Shown here piece by piece: positions 37,401-49,400 of a stretch of DNA of 64,000 nucleotides. Position 1 is the stretch's first letter, and each line of letters begins with the position of its first letter. The position numbers and the translations under genes are program-made. Under the pieces are notes generated by a model, which was given only the letters and a program-made list of their open reading frames with translations, ran no database searches and was not told the origin of the DNA. This DNA is from Ostrinia nubilalis (Eukaryota; Arthropoda; Insecta; Lepidoptera; Crambidae), in NCBI RefSeq assembly GCF_963855985.1, contig NC_087104.1, forward strand, positions 6,820,001 to 6,884,000, in the 5' to 3' direction.

Positions 37401-40400
37401 GCCTTGTACAACTTCACCACGCACTCCCTCAGCGGCAGTGAGTGTCCGACACTAGTGTCACAGACTCACAGCGAGTGTCACGTGACCGCCTGACGCCCGC
37501 CGCGCACTACCAGCTGCGCATCACGGCGCACAACAACGCGGGCCACGCCGTGGCCTTGTACAACTTCACCACGCACTCCCTCAGCGGCAGTGAGTGTCCG
37601 ACACTAGTGTCACAGACTCACAGCGAGTGTCACGTGACCGCCTGACGCCCGCCGCGCACTACCAGCTGCGCATCACGGCGCACAACAACGCGGGCCACGC
37701 CGTGGCCTTGTACAACTTCACCACGCACTCCCTCAGCGGCAGTGAGTGTCCGACACTAGTGTCACAGACTCACAGCGAGTGTCACGTGACCGCCTGACGC
37801 CCGCCGCGCACTACCAGCTGCGCATCACGGCGCACAACAACGCGGGCCACGCCGTGGCCTTGTACAACTTCACCACGCACTCCCTCAGCGGCAGTGAGTG
37901 TCCGACACTAGTGTCACAGACTCACAGCGAGTGTCACGTGACCGCCTGACGCCCGCCGCGCACTACCAGCTGCGCATCACGGCGCACAACAACGCGGGCC
38001 ACGCCGTGGCCTTGTACAACTTCACCACGCACTCCCTCAGCGGCAGTGAGTGTCCGACACTAGTGCCACAGACTCACAGCGAGTGTCACGTGACCGCCTG
38101 ACGCCCGCCGCGCACTACCAGCTGCGCATCACGGCGCACAACAACGCGGGCCACGCCGTGGCCTTGTACAACTTCACCACGCACTCCCTCAGCGGCAGTG
38201 AGTGTCCGACACTAGTGTCACAGACTCACAGCGAGTGTCACGTGACCGCCTGACGCCCGCCGCGCACTACCAGCTGCGCATCACGGCGCACAACAACGCG
38301 GGCCACGCCGTGGCCTTGTACAACTTCACCACGCACTCCCTCAGCGGCAGTGAGTGTCCGACACTAGTGTCACAGACTCACAGCGAGTGTCACGTGACCG
38401 CCTGACGCCCGCCGCGCACTACCAGCTGCGCATCACGGCGCACAACAACGCGGGCCACGCCGTGGCCTTGTACAACTTCACCACGCACTCCCTCAGCGGC
38501 AGTGAGTGTCCGACACTAGTGTCACAGACTCACAGCGAGTGTCACGTGACCGCCTGACGCCCGCCGCGCACTACCAGCTGCGCATCACGGCGCACAACAA
38601 CGCGGGCCACGCCGTGGCCTTGTACAACTTCACCACGCACTCCCTCAGCGGCAGTGAGTGTCCGACACTAGTGTCACAGACTCACAGCGAGTGTCACGTG
38701 ACCGCCTGACGCCCGCCGCGCACTACCAGCTGCGCATCACGGCGCACAACAACGCGGGCCACGCCGTGGCCTTGTACAACTTCACCACGCACTCCCTCAG
38801 CGGCAGTGAGTGTCCGTCACTAGTGTCACAGACTCACAGCGAGTGTCACGTGACCGCCTGACGCCCGCCGCGCACTACCAGCTGCGCATCACGGCGCACA
38901 ACAACGCGGGCCACGCCGTGGCCTTGTACAACTTCACCACGCACTCCCTCAGCGGCAGTGAGTGTCCGACACTAGTGTCGCAGCGGCCGCAGCGAGCGTC
39001 ACGTGACCGCCTGACGCCCGCCGCGCACTACCAGCTGCGCATCACGGCGCACAACAACGCGGGCCACGCCGTGGCCTTGTACAACTTCACCACGCACTCC
39101 CTCAGCGGCAGTGAGTGTCCGACACTAGTGTCACAGACTCACAGCGAGTGTCACGTGACCGCCTGACGCCCGCCGCGCACTACCAGCTGCGCATCACGGC
39201 GCACAACAACGCGGGCCACGCCGTGGCCTTGTACAACTTCACCACGCACTCCCTCAGCGGCAGTGAGTGTCCGACACTAGTGTCACAGACTCACAGCGAG
39301 TGTCACGTGACCGCCTGACGCCCGCCGCGCACTACCAGCTGCGCATCACGGCGCACAACAACGCGGGCCACGCCGTGGCCTTGTACAACTTCACCACGCA
39401 CTCCCTCAGCGGCAGTGAGTGTCCGACACTAGTGTCACAGACTCACAGCGAGTGTCACGTGACCGCCTGACGCCCGCCGCGCACTACCAGCTGCGCATCA
39501 CGGCGCACAACAACGCGGGCCACGCCGTGGCCTTGTACAACTTCACCACGCACTCCCTCAGCGGCAGTGAGTGTCCGACACTAGTGTCACAGACTCACAG
39601 CGAGTGTCACGTGACCGCCTGACGCCCGCCGCGCACTACCAGCTGCGCATCACGGCGCACAACAACGCGGGCCACGCCGTGGCCTTGTACAACTTCACCA
39701 CGCACTCCCTCAGCGGCAGTGAGTGTCCGACACTAGTGTCGCAGCGGCCGCAGCGAGTGTCACGTGACCGCCTGACGCCCGCCGCTCACTACCAGCCAGT
39801 GGCGGATTTACAAATTTGCCGCTAGTAGGCCATTCAATTTTTGCCGCCCCTACCTACTGACTTTTGAAATTCAATACGTTAGTTTAATCCCGTTATTAGT
39901 ATGATTTTGAACTTAATGATATTTCTGTCAGTTAATAGATTATTATTGCAACCCGCTATGTACTGAAGAGTTTAATGTTGACCTAAAAACAGCAGTATGT
40001 ACTAATCCTAAGGTGGGGAAAGGCATGACCTAAAAATACCTACACTATGTGAACACAGACAAAATAATGTGTGGTCAGTAAACATTGTTTTTGGTAAATA
40101 TTTTTTATTGCACTTAACAGTTTAAAAACAATACAAACAATTTCTATTAAAATATAACATGTTAACAATCCAGTTACTGGTGACAGACAATGAGATCAAA
40201 TAAGTTTTACATTATTTTCTTGCGAGATTTTAAATTTGCAAAATCATTAATTATAAATCGTCGTATAAAATCTTTTTCATAAGTTCTGACTCTGCACAAA
40301 AGAGATAAAGCATCAATAGGCCAGTAGAATTAAACACAAAAATGAATTAAATCGGAAATAATTCCTACTAAAGATTTTAGTGCTTTAATGGCTTCATTAG

Positions 40401-43400
40401 TTGCCCATAAAGACTCCTAGGTTTACGACTTCGACGGAGTTGTGCTTAAGTGGTGGGGCCCCCCGAAAGGGGCGCTTTTTCGGTTTTCCGGTTATACCGC
40501 GTAAAGGACTTACCCTATCGAAAAGTGGTCTTCCTGACGGTTGAAGGAAATTTAATCCTGCATTAAATAAGACCAAATTCGTGTGTTTTGAACAAACAGT
40601 TCTCGTGCAAATGTTCGGCAAAGTAGAAAATATGTGTATAATTAATGACCCTCTCCACGTCCAATAGCTCGTTACCCGCAGGCTTCCAAGTCTTGAAAAG
40701 GAGCGCCTCAACCAGTGTAACCCTATCAAGGCTTATGAGCTGGATGCGCCTATCCTTGTTCGTCCCAGCCGTTCCTTATCTGCGGTTGCTGCACCTCTTC
40801 CTGGCACACACCTGAACGACTCTGTGTTACCTACTGTGGCTGCCCCTCTTCCTTGTATCCTCCTGCACGACTGCGTTGCCTAGCCGTATGCCTGGTCTAA
40901 GGTTCGACGCCAAAAATCAACAACAACAAGTTCATATTAAAACGCTGAAGAGTTTTTTGTTTGTTTGTTTGAACGCGCTAATCTCAAGAATTACTAGTTT
41001 GATTGAAATAATTATTTTTATGTTGAATAGCTCATAAATTGAGGAAGGCTATAGGATATATACAATCACTCTACGACTAATAGAGGCGAAGCAGTTAAGA
41101 AAAATGTTGCAAGCACGGAAAATAGTATTTAAACTATTTTCACGCGTACGAAGTTGATTTTGTGGCGTCGAACCTTGGACCAGGCATATGGCTAAGCAAT
41201 GCAATCGTACAGGAGGGTACAAGGAAGAGGGGCAGCCACATTAGGTAACACAGAGTCGTTCAGAAGAGTGCCAGGAAGAGGTACAGCAACCGCAGTTAAG
41301 GAACGGCTGGGACGAACAAGGATACGCGAATCCAACTCGTGAGCCTTGACAGGGATACGCTGGTTAAGGCGACCCTTTACAAGGCTTAGGAGCCTACAGG
41401 TGACGAGCTATTGGACGTGGAGAGGGTCATTAATTATACACATATTTTCTACTTTGCCGAACATTTGCACGAGAACGGTTTGTTCAAAACATATGAATTT
41501 AGTCTTATTTAATGCAGGATTAAATGCCCTTCAACCGTCAGGAAGACCACTTTTCGATAGGGTAAGCCCTTTACGCGGTATAACCGGAAAACCTAAAAAG
41601 CGCCCCTTTCGGGGGCTCCCACCACTTAAGCACAACTCCGTCGAAGTCGAAAACCTAGGAGAGTCTTAATGGGCAACCAAAGAAGCCATTAAAGCAAATT
41701 TTTTTTGTAGGAATTATTTCCGATTTAAAAGCTAATTCTACTGGCCTACAAGCTTTTCTTGACTTAAAGTAGATCGTAGATAGTTTTTAACCCGTTTTAA
41801 GCAAGAAAAGCTTCTCACCTGAATAATTTGTCACCGGTGTGCACAGAGCCGTGCGACGTGCTATATCCAGTATAATTAGCTAAGAACTACTTAAAGGTAA
41901 ACAGAAAGACCAAGGCTTAGTAATACAGGGTGGCCCAGAAGAAAATTCACTTTTGAAAATTCAAGGAAACGAAAACTGTACCTACATTTTTATAGGACTT
42001 AAATATTGCAATTTAAAGAAAATTTTATGCAATTTATTTTTAAATTTACCTTTATTAAATTACATCGCCCAGGAGATTTCCTTGACGCTTACAACATTCG
42101 ATCAACATACATCAAAATCTTGGAATGCGTTCGTCAGAATTACCTCGAAACCTATTTTAAATTTTTTGCCGAATGCTCAGCTTCAGTTGCTGCATGGTTG
42201 TTGTATTATAAAAGTATACTCTATTCTTAATGTAACACCACAAAAAATAATTTTCTGGAGTGAGATCAGGTTCTGGATCAGGATCAGGAGATATGGGAAC
42301 ATGTCTCTTACCATATAAATGCTCTCAGTTGAAGTGTGACACGTAGCCCCATCTTGATGAAACCAAGTGCTCCGGTCATAACCTTGCGAATCTTGCAGCT
42401 TTGAAATCAAAAAGCTTTTCAGCCTACCAGTATAGCGCTCTCAAAAATTAACCATCCTTTCAATGCAACAAACCAATTAAGCAGTGGTGAAATCTCACTG
42501 CCTCTAAGAAGCGCTAATCTCATTCCAGCAGACTTCTTTTTGTGGGGTTACCTTATGAGCAGAGTATACTCTAATAATCCAAAAACTCTGCAGCATTCAT
42601 CCATTCTGAATCCATTTTGAGGTAACTCTAAGGGCTCCTGCACACGACGCCGCCACTGCGCCGCTACACTGTTCATAAGCACCGAGTAAAACCGCCGCCG
42701 CGCCGCCGCCGCGCCGCCGCCGCGCCGCCACCACGCCATCAAAGCATAATTTCGCACGCGGCGCGGCGGCTGCGCGGCAGCGGTGTTCACGCGGCGCGTA
42801 TAAACAGTGCAAAGGCGCGGCGACGGCGCGCGGCGGCGCACAGTGGTCTGAAAATGAAGGTCCCATACCATAGAAACTTAATGTCAGAAATTAATAAATA
42901 AAAATATGTATTGTGTTTAGTATACCTCCCTTTGTTTTACTAATATAGTATGAAGGGTATGAGTAGCTCCATGTGTGAGAAAAAAAATATTTAATTTTTT
43001 TTTGTATGGAAAAAAACACTTAAAGTGGATTTTTTTTAAACTGAATAGAACTGAAGAGCTGGTACTCACATGAGCTATTGCACCATACACGGCGATCAAG
43101 ATGACATACAATTCTTGTGCCTTTGGGTGCCGCTTTGCATGTACCAAGCTTTGGAAATTTTGAATTTTCGGTAGGTGATCTTTCAAGTCTTTGATGTTAT
43201 TTTATGAAGTTATTAACCGCTTTCAATACGAGAATAGTATGTAAATTAATACTCATATAACTAGGAATATACTAGGGATATTTTGAAAATAATTTTTATT
43301 TAAAGAAATATAAAAAAATAAAAAGTTTAATCATTGAATGAAGTTACCAACCACTTGGTAACTGACATTGTTATTAGTTACTAACCTGCTAATGACGTTT

Positions 43401-46400
43401 TAATGAAAATAATAGAAATCAATATTGATTAAATAAACAACTTAAAAATCGAACTGCCTAATAGGCCAGTAGAATTACATTTGAAATCGGAAATAATTCC
43501 TACAAAAGATTTTATTATTTTAATGGCTTAATTTGTTATCCATTAAGACTATCCTAAATTTTCGACTTCGACGGAGTTGTGCTTAAGTGGTGGGGGCCCC
43601 CGAAAGGGGCGTTTTTTCGGTTTTACGGTTATATCTCGTAAAGGACTTACCCTATCGAAAACTGGTCTCCGTGACGGTTGAAGGGCATTTAATCCTGCAT
43701 TGAATAAGACCAAATTCATATGTATTGGACAAACCGTTCTCGTGCTTATCTTTGAAAAAGTACAAAATGTACGTATAATTATTGACCCTCTTTACGTACA
43801 ATGGCTCGTCACTCGCAGGCTCCCAAGCCTTGTAAAAGGCCGACTCAACCAGCTTAACCCTGTCAATGCTTAAGAGCTGGATGCACCTATCCTTGTTCGT
43901 CCCAGTCGTCCCTAACTGCGGTTACTGCACCTCTTTCTTGCACTCTCCTGAACGACTCTGTGTTTCCATACCAGGCATCGATTAGGCAACGTATCGAATG
44001 GCTGGGACGAACAAGATATAGGCGCATCTAGCTCGTAAGCCTTGACAGGGTTACACTGGTTGAGGCGGTCATTTTCAAAACTTGGAATCCTGCGGGTATC
44101 GAGCCATTGGACGTGGAGAGGATCATTAATTATATGTACATTTTGTACTTTTTCGAAGATAAGCACGAGGACAGTTGGTCCAAAACATATGAATTTGGTC
44201 TTATTAAATGCAGGATTAAATGCTCTTCAACCGTCATGAAGACCAGTTTTCGATAGGGTAAGTCCTTTACGCGTCCGAAAAATGCCCCTTTCGGGGGCCC
44301 CCACCACTTAAGCACAACTCCGTCGACGTCGAAAATTTAATGGGTTACAAATGAAGCCATTAAAACAATAATATCTTTTGTATGAATTATTTCCGATTTC
44401 AAATGTAATTCTTCTGGCCTATTACGCAGTTCGATTTTTTAAGTTGTTTATTTAATCAATATTGATTTCTATTATTTTCATTAAAACGTCATTAGCAGGT
44501 TAGTAACTAATAACAATGTCAGTTACCAACTGGTTGGTTACTTCATTCAATGATTAAACGTTTTATTTTTTTATATTTTCAAAATAAAAATTATTTAAAA
44601 ATATCCCTAGTATATTCCTAGTTATATGAGTATAAATTTACATACTATTCTCGTATTGAAAGCGGTTAATAACTTCATAAAATAACATCAAAGACTTGAA
44701 AGATCACCTACCGAAAATTCAAAATTTCCAAAGCTTGGTACATGCAAAGCGGCACCCAAAGGCACAAGAATTGTATGTCATCTTGATCGCCGTGTATGGT
44801 GCAATAGCTCATGTGAGTACCAGCCCTTCAGTTCTATTCAGTTTAAAAAAAATCGACTTTAAGTGTTTTTTTCCATACAAAAAAAATTAAAATATTTTTT
44901 TTCTCACACATGAAGCTACTCATACCCTTCGTACTATATTAGTAAAACAAAGGGAGGTATACTAAACACAATACATATTTTTATTTATTAATTTCTGACA
45001 TTAAGTTTCTATGGTATGGGACCTTCATTTTCAGACCACCGTGCGGCGGCGCGGTAGCGGCGTCGTGTGCAGGAGCGCTTACGAAAGTTTTCCAAAATGT
45101 TGATGTATGTTGACTGAATGTTGTAAACGTCAAGGGAATCACAAATGTAGGTACGATAAAATTTATAAAAGAAAGTAAATTTTAAAATAAATTGCACTAA
45201 ATTTCCTTTAAATTGCAATAGCTAAAGTTCTACAAAAATGTACAGTTTTCGTTTCCTTGAATTTTCAAAAGTGAATTTTCTTCTGGGCCACCCTGTAAAA
45301 CAATACACGAAGTTGTGGAGAGATGGTGCTCGTGCTAGGCTCCAAAGATCCTGTGTTACGAGTTTTTTATTTTATTTTTATTGAAACGCTATTGGAATAT
45401 TTTAAAATTCATGATCACATTAGTACCTAAGTATACAGGGTGTTAGGTAAATGGGTATATGAGCCGACACTAGCCCATGTTAACATGGTCATATAAATGG
45501 TTTGGTGAAGTCAGAAAATTGATATCTTCATTTTAATAATTTAAATTTTCATAGAAATCGGATTTTATAAAATTTATTTTGTATGAATATTAAAAAAATT
45601 AAAATGATGATATCAAATTTCTGACTCCACCATACCATTTATATGCCCATGTTAACATGGGCTAGTGTCGGCTCATATACCTATTTACCTAACACCCTGT
45701 ATATTACAGTGCGTTTATTAATCGTTTATTTATATATGGATTGTGTAGGTAAACGTATAATTATATATTTTTACCTGTAAAAAAAAATTTGCTAAATTTG
45801 CCGCCCCTCTAATTCTGCCGCCCTAGGCACTGGCCTACTTGGCCTATTGGTAAATCCGCCACTGCTACCAGCTGCAGTTGATGACCACGGTTGATCCCTG
45901 TGCTGATATGACTTGAGACTACTTGCTGTTTTGTTTTTTTGTGGTTGTTTGACTACATCTGACTGCCTAAGCCTTTTTGCCAGAGCAAGGCTCAATCCAC
46001 CTCTCAATTTGGTCTATTCATCTATGAATTCCTTCCCTTCCTTTGATCACCTATGGATAAGAATACTTAGGTGATCAAAGTGGACTTCTTATACATGGGT
46101 GATCAAAGGACACTAAAGTGTCGCCTGGAGTCCACTTTGATCACCACGATGATCTAATCCAGGTGATCAAAGACCCTCAATTCAGATACAGTCTATACGT
46201 ATTTAGGTCTAATTTTGCCTGTTCTCTTCCAGTGCTAGACGGCGAGCTATCACCGCCGGTGCCGGCGGCCGGGGCGCGGTCGCTGAGCGGCGCGCGCGTC
46301 ATATTACCGGCCGCGCTGTCGCTGCTAGTGCTGGGCGCGCTCATCGCCATCGTGTTGCTGGTGCGCCGGAATAGTAAGTAAAATAAATATAAATAAACAA

Positions 46401-49400
46401 ATTTTCTTTGGACAATTTCACACGCCGCTATCTAGCCCCAAAGTAAGCAGTTAGTATGCTCGTGTTATGGATGCTAAATAAGAAATGATCCTTTACTAGA
46501 CCAGCGTCACAGACTGTCGCCCTCATATCGTCTTATATGCGTATATTTACGCCACGTATAAGGAAATAGTTAAACTTTATTCGCCGCTAGATGGCGTTGC
46601 TGGCAAATTAACTTGCGGTGATAATGTCGTTGTTTATTTTGTCGTCACATAAGTAAACTCGGACGATCTTTTGAATACACACATCCTTTTTCAAAAACAA
46701 AAAAGCTGAACGTCCTTTTTCAATGTGACTTTGTTACAATGGATGTAAATTAATATCCTTTAACATGGCCAAATTTTAGTTTGTAAATAATTTCTGTTCT
46801 ATGTATATCCAGAATCGGGTGGCACAGAGACAGCAGCGGCAGAGAGTGGCGTAGGCGAGTCGCCGTCGGTAGCACAACTACAGAACAAGGTCAACCGCGA
46901 CCAGCAGTACTTAGCGGCGCGCGCACAGCACCCGCCGCCGCCGCACCACTACAAGCACGCCAGTAACGGTCGGTGAATTGTGAACTCTATTAACATACAT
47001 AAGGTCTATAATGCGTCGCCGTCAGTAGCACAGCTGCAGAATAAGGTCAACCGTGACCAGCAGTACTTAGCGCCGCCGCACCATTACAAGCACGCCAGTA
47101 ACGGTCGGTGCATTGTGAACTCTATTAACATTACATAAGGTCTATAATGCGTCGCCGTCGGTAGCACAGCTGCAGAATAAGGTCAACCGTGACTAGCAGT
47201 ACTTAGCGCCGCCGCACCATTACAAGCACGCCAGTAACGGTCGGTGCATTGTGAACTCTATTAACATTACATAAGGTCTATAATGCGTCGCCGTCGGTAG
47301 CACAGCTGCAGAATAAGGTCAACCGTGACCAGCAGTACTTAGCGCCGCCGCATCACTACAAGCACGCCAGTAACGGTCGGTGCATTGTGAACTCTATTAA
47401 CATTACATAAGGTTGATAATGAGTCGCCATCGGTAGCACAGCTGCAGAACAAGGTCAACCGCGACCAGCAGTACTTAGCGCCGCCGCATCACTACAAGCA
47501 CGCCAGTAACGGTCGGTGCATTGTGAACTTTATTTAGATGGCATACGGTTGAAAACGACTTATTTCAGCACTGCTTAAAAAGGGTTAAAAGTCTACTACG
47601 TGTCCAGAATAAAACGCTTTTTAACTCTGATGTAACCAATCGCCTTTTTAACTTATTAAATCCACTGCTCCAATGCAATGGAGGGAAATTCTGTAATTAC
47701 ATCCATCTCAAAAAATCAATAAAATTAGTTAATTTAAACTTACAAATTCTCGTCGCCATTTCCAGAATACATAGAAGACATCTGCCCCTACGCCACGTTC
47801 CAACTAACCAAGCCGACGGCCTACAGCGAGAGCAGCTACAGCGGCAACGTGTACAGCGGGCCTTACCACTCCGTGCGGGGCTCCTTCGTCTACCACGACT
47901 TGAAGCAGAACGACAAGTATAAGGTACGTCACAAGACACGGAGAAAGACACGAAAACAACTGCCCCTACGTCATGTCTCAACTGACCCAAGTCTACAGTG
48001 GCAACGTGTACAGCGGGCCTTACCACTCCGTGCGGGGCTCCTTCGTCTACCACGACTTGAAGCAAAACGACAAGTACAAGGTGAGTCATCCAGGACACGA
48101 AGAACTAGGTACCCTGATATCCAGCTGACGGCAGAAAACCAATAACCCAGAAGCGTGTAATGCAATGTCAATAATAAGGCAGAAGGTTACTCACAAACGT
48201 TGAATCAGCAGTCATCATCATCAACTCATTTATTCTCCACTGCAGAAACATGGCAGGGAGATTTGACCCACACTCCTCACGCTAGAAGCCAGGCCCTGGT
48301 GTGGAGACGGTCCTTCATTAGTTGCTGTCACTTCATTAGTTGCTGTAACTTACAAAAACTTTTTAATGACATTGGCAAGACCCGAATTAATATTTCCTTT
48401 TGCGCAATGCGGATGTTGAAGTACTAACTACAGTCCGTTTAAATTCATTGTATATTTCTTTGAACAGGGCAAAGAGCCAGAATACACGAAAGTTAGAAGA
48501 AAAGGGAATAGACTCCGCGATCCTCACTCTGAGAGCCAAGGTACGCCCACCAATCACATTCGAACAGCTTGTCTATAAGTAGTTAGACTAATTAGTTTCG
48601 TTAGTAGACCGCACCTTCTATTGATTAAGTTTAATAATTTACTTTTACCCGTTGAGTATTAAAATTTGACATACTAATCGCCTTTTATGCAACCTGATGG
48701 GAGCGTAAAATGGTGTGTAATTTATAAAGGTAAGCATGCACTGTATGTACCGTAACCACTGAACACTATTTTATTTGAGTACTAAACTAAAAGAATAAAC
48801 AGGGCAAGCTAAATAAAACCGTTTCAAAAAGGATTTTTCCACTTGAGCGTTCGATTCTTGCCAATTTTAATAATTGATAGTGGCAAGACCACTTTCATAA
48901 TTGATTCTTGCCACTTTCATAATTGATTCTTGACATTTTGGCTCTTGTTTCTTGCCAAATGGCTGTTAGTACTTTAATTAAACAGAAGTCAGTGCCCGTA
49001 ACATACGTCAGTTTTATTTGGTTTCTTTGATTGTAGTTCGTTTCATCGTATCAATAGAGTGTAAAATCCCCATGCCTGCTTAAGAATGTTGTTCTCATGC
49101 GCTTTTTGTTTGCTTTAGTGTAATCTCGCTGACATTGTGATCATATTTATACAACACCGCATATACATTTTCATGTGTCATGTGCAACTTAGTCGCTGCT
49201 GTTGTGATGCCATGAAATATTTACATAATACTAAATAATTACGCTTGATTTATGGAATTAAACACGAAGAATTAAAAATTTACGTTCAATAATCTAATTA
49301 CAAATAGGTAACACGCGGCGGCTCAAAGCCACCCTAAAGGATTTTATTTAAATTTATAAATTGTCATAGCAATAGTTTAACATTCATTTCATAACCCTCT

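Larger units (their letters stand above)
41926..45295. mobile_element. Tc1/mariner-like element turned into a large palindrome
   Basis: Ends CAGGGTGGCCCAGAAG and the inverse, flanked by TA on both sides. Outer arms (about 41926-42125 and 45085-45295) and inner arms (about 42880-43463 and 44420-45015) pair in inverted orientation around a second foldback element, so most of the 3.4 kb can fold on itself. Broken mariner transposase pieces lie in the left half. Confidence 0.75.
39797..45864. mobile_element. hAT-like element carrying nested foldback and mariner-like elements
   Basis: Its left end CAGTGGCGGATTTAC is repeated inverted at the right end, and it is flanked by a perfect 8-bp duplication, ctaccagc (39789-39796 and 45865-45872). 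Eight-base duplications and CAGTG ends are hAT hallmarks. No hAT transposase was found. The insertion split the last unit of the FN6-derived array. The interior is occupied mostly by other inverted-repeat elements. Confidence 0.85.

Noticed and set aside
37185..39795. CRISPR-like regular spacing
   Set aside because: The units are contiguous near-identical 152-bp copies without unique spacers, derived from a eukaryotic exon.
37290..39825. Series of identical 67-residue plus-strand frames
   Set aside because: They are one frame of the 152-bp array, each starting in the intron-derived part and ending at the same stop. They are not separate genes.
40397..41669. Frames with similar residues on both strands (LGSLRVTSYWTWRGS-like)
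   Set aside because: They are the two inverted arms of a foldback element; no known protein signature and no splice context.
42548..42871. Arg/Ala-rich minus-strand frames
   Set aside because: Produced by GCC-type repeats in the GC-rich island.
47849..48145. 98-residue frame across the EDICPYATF exon and its echo
   Set aside because: It is out of frame with the conserved tail; the donor at 47924 and phase matching favour splicing.
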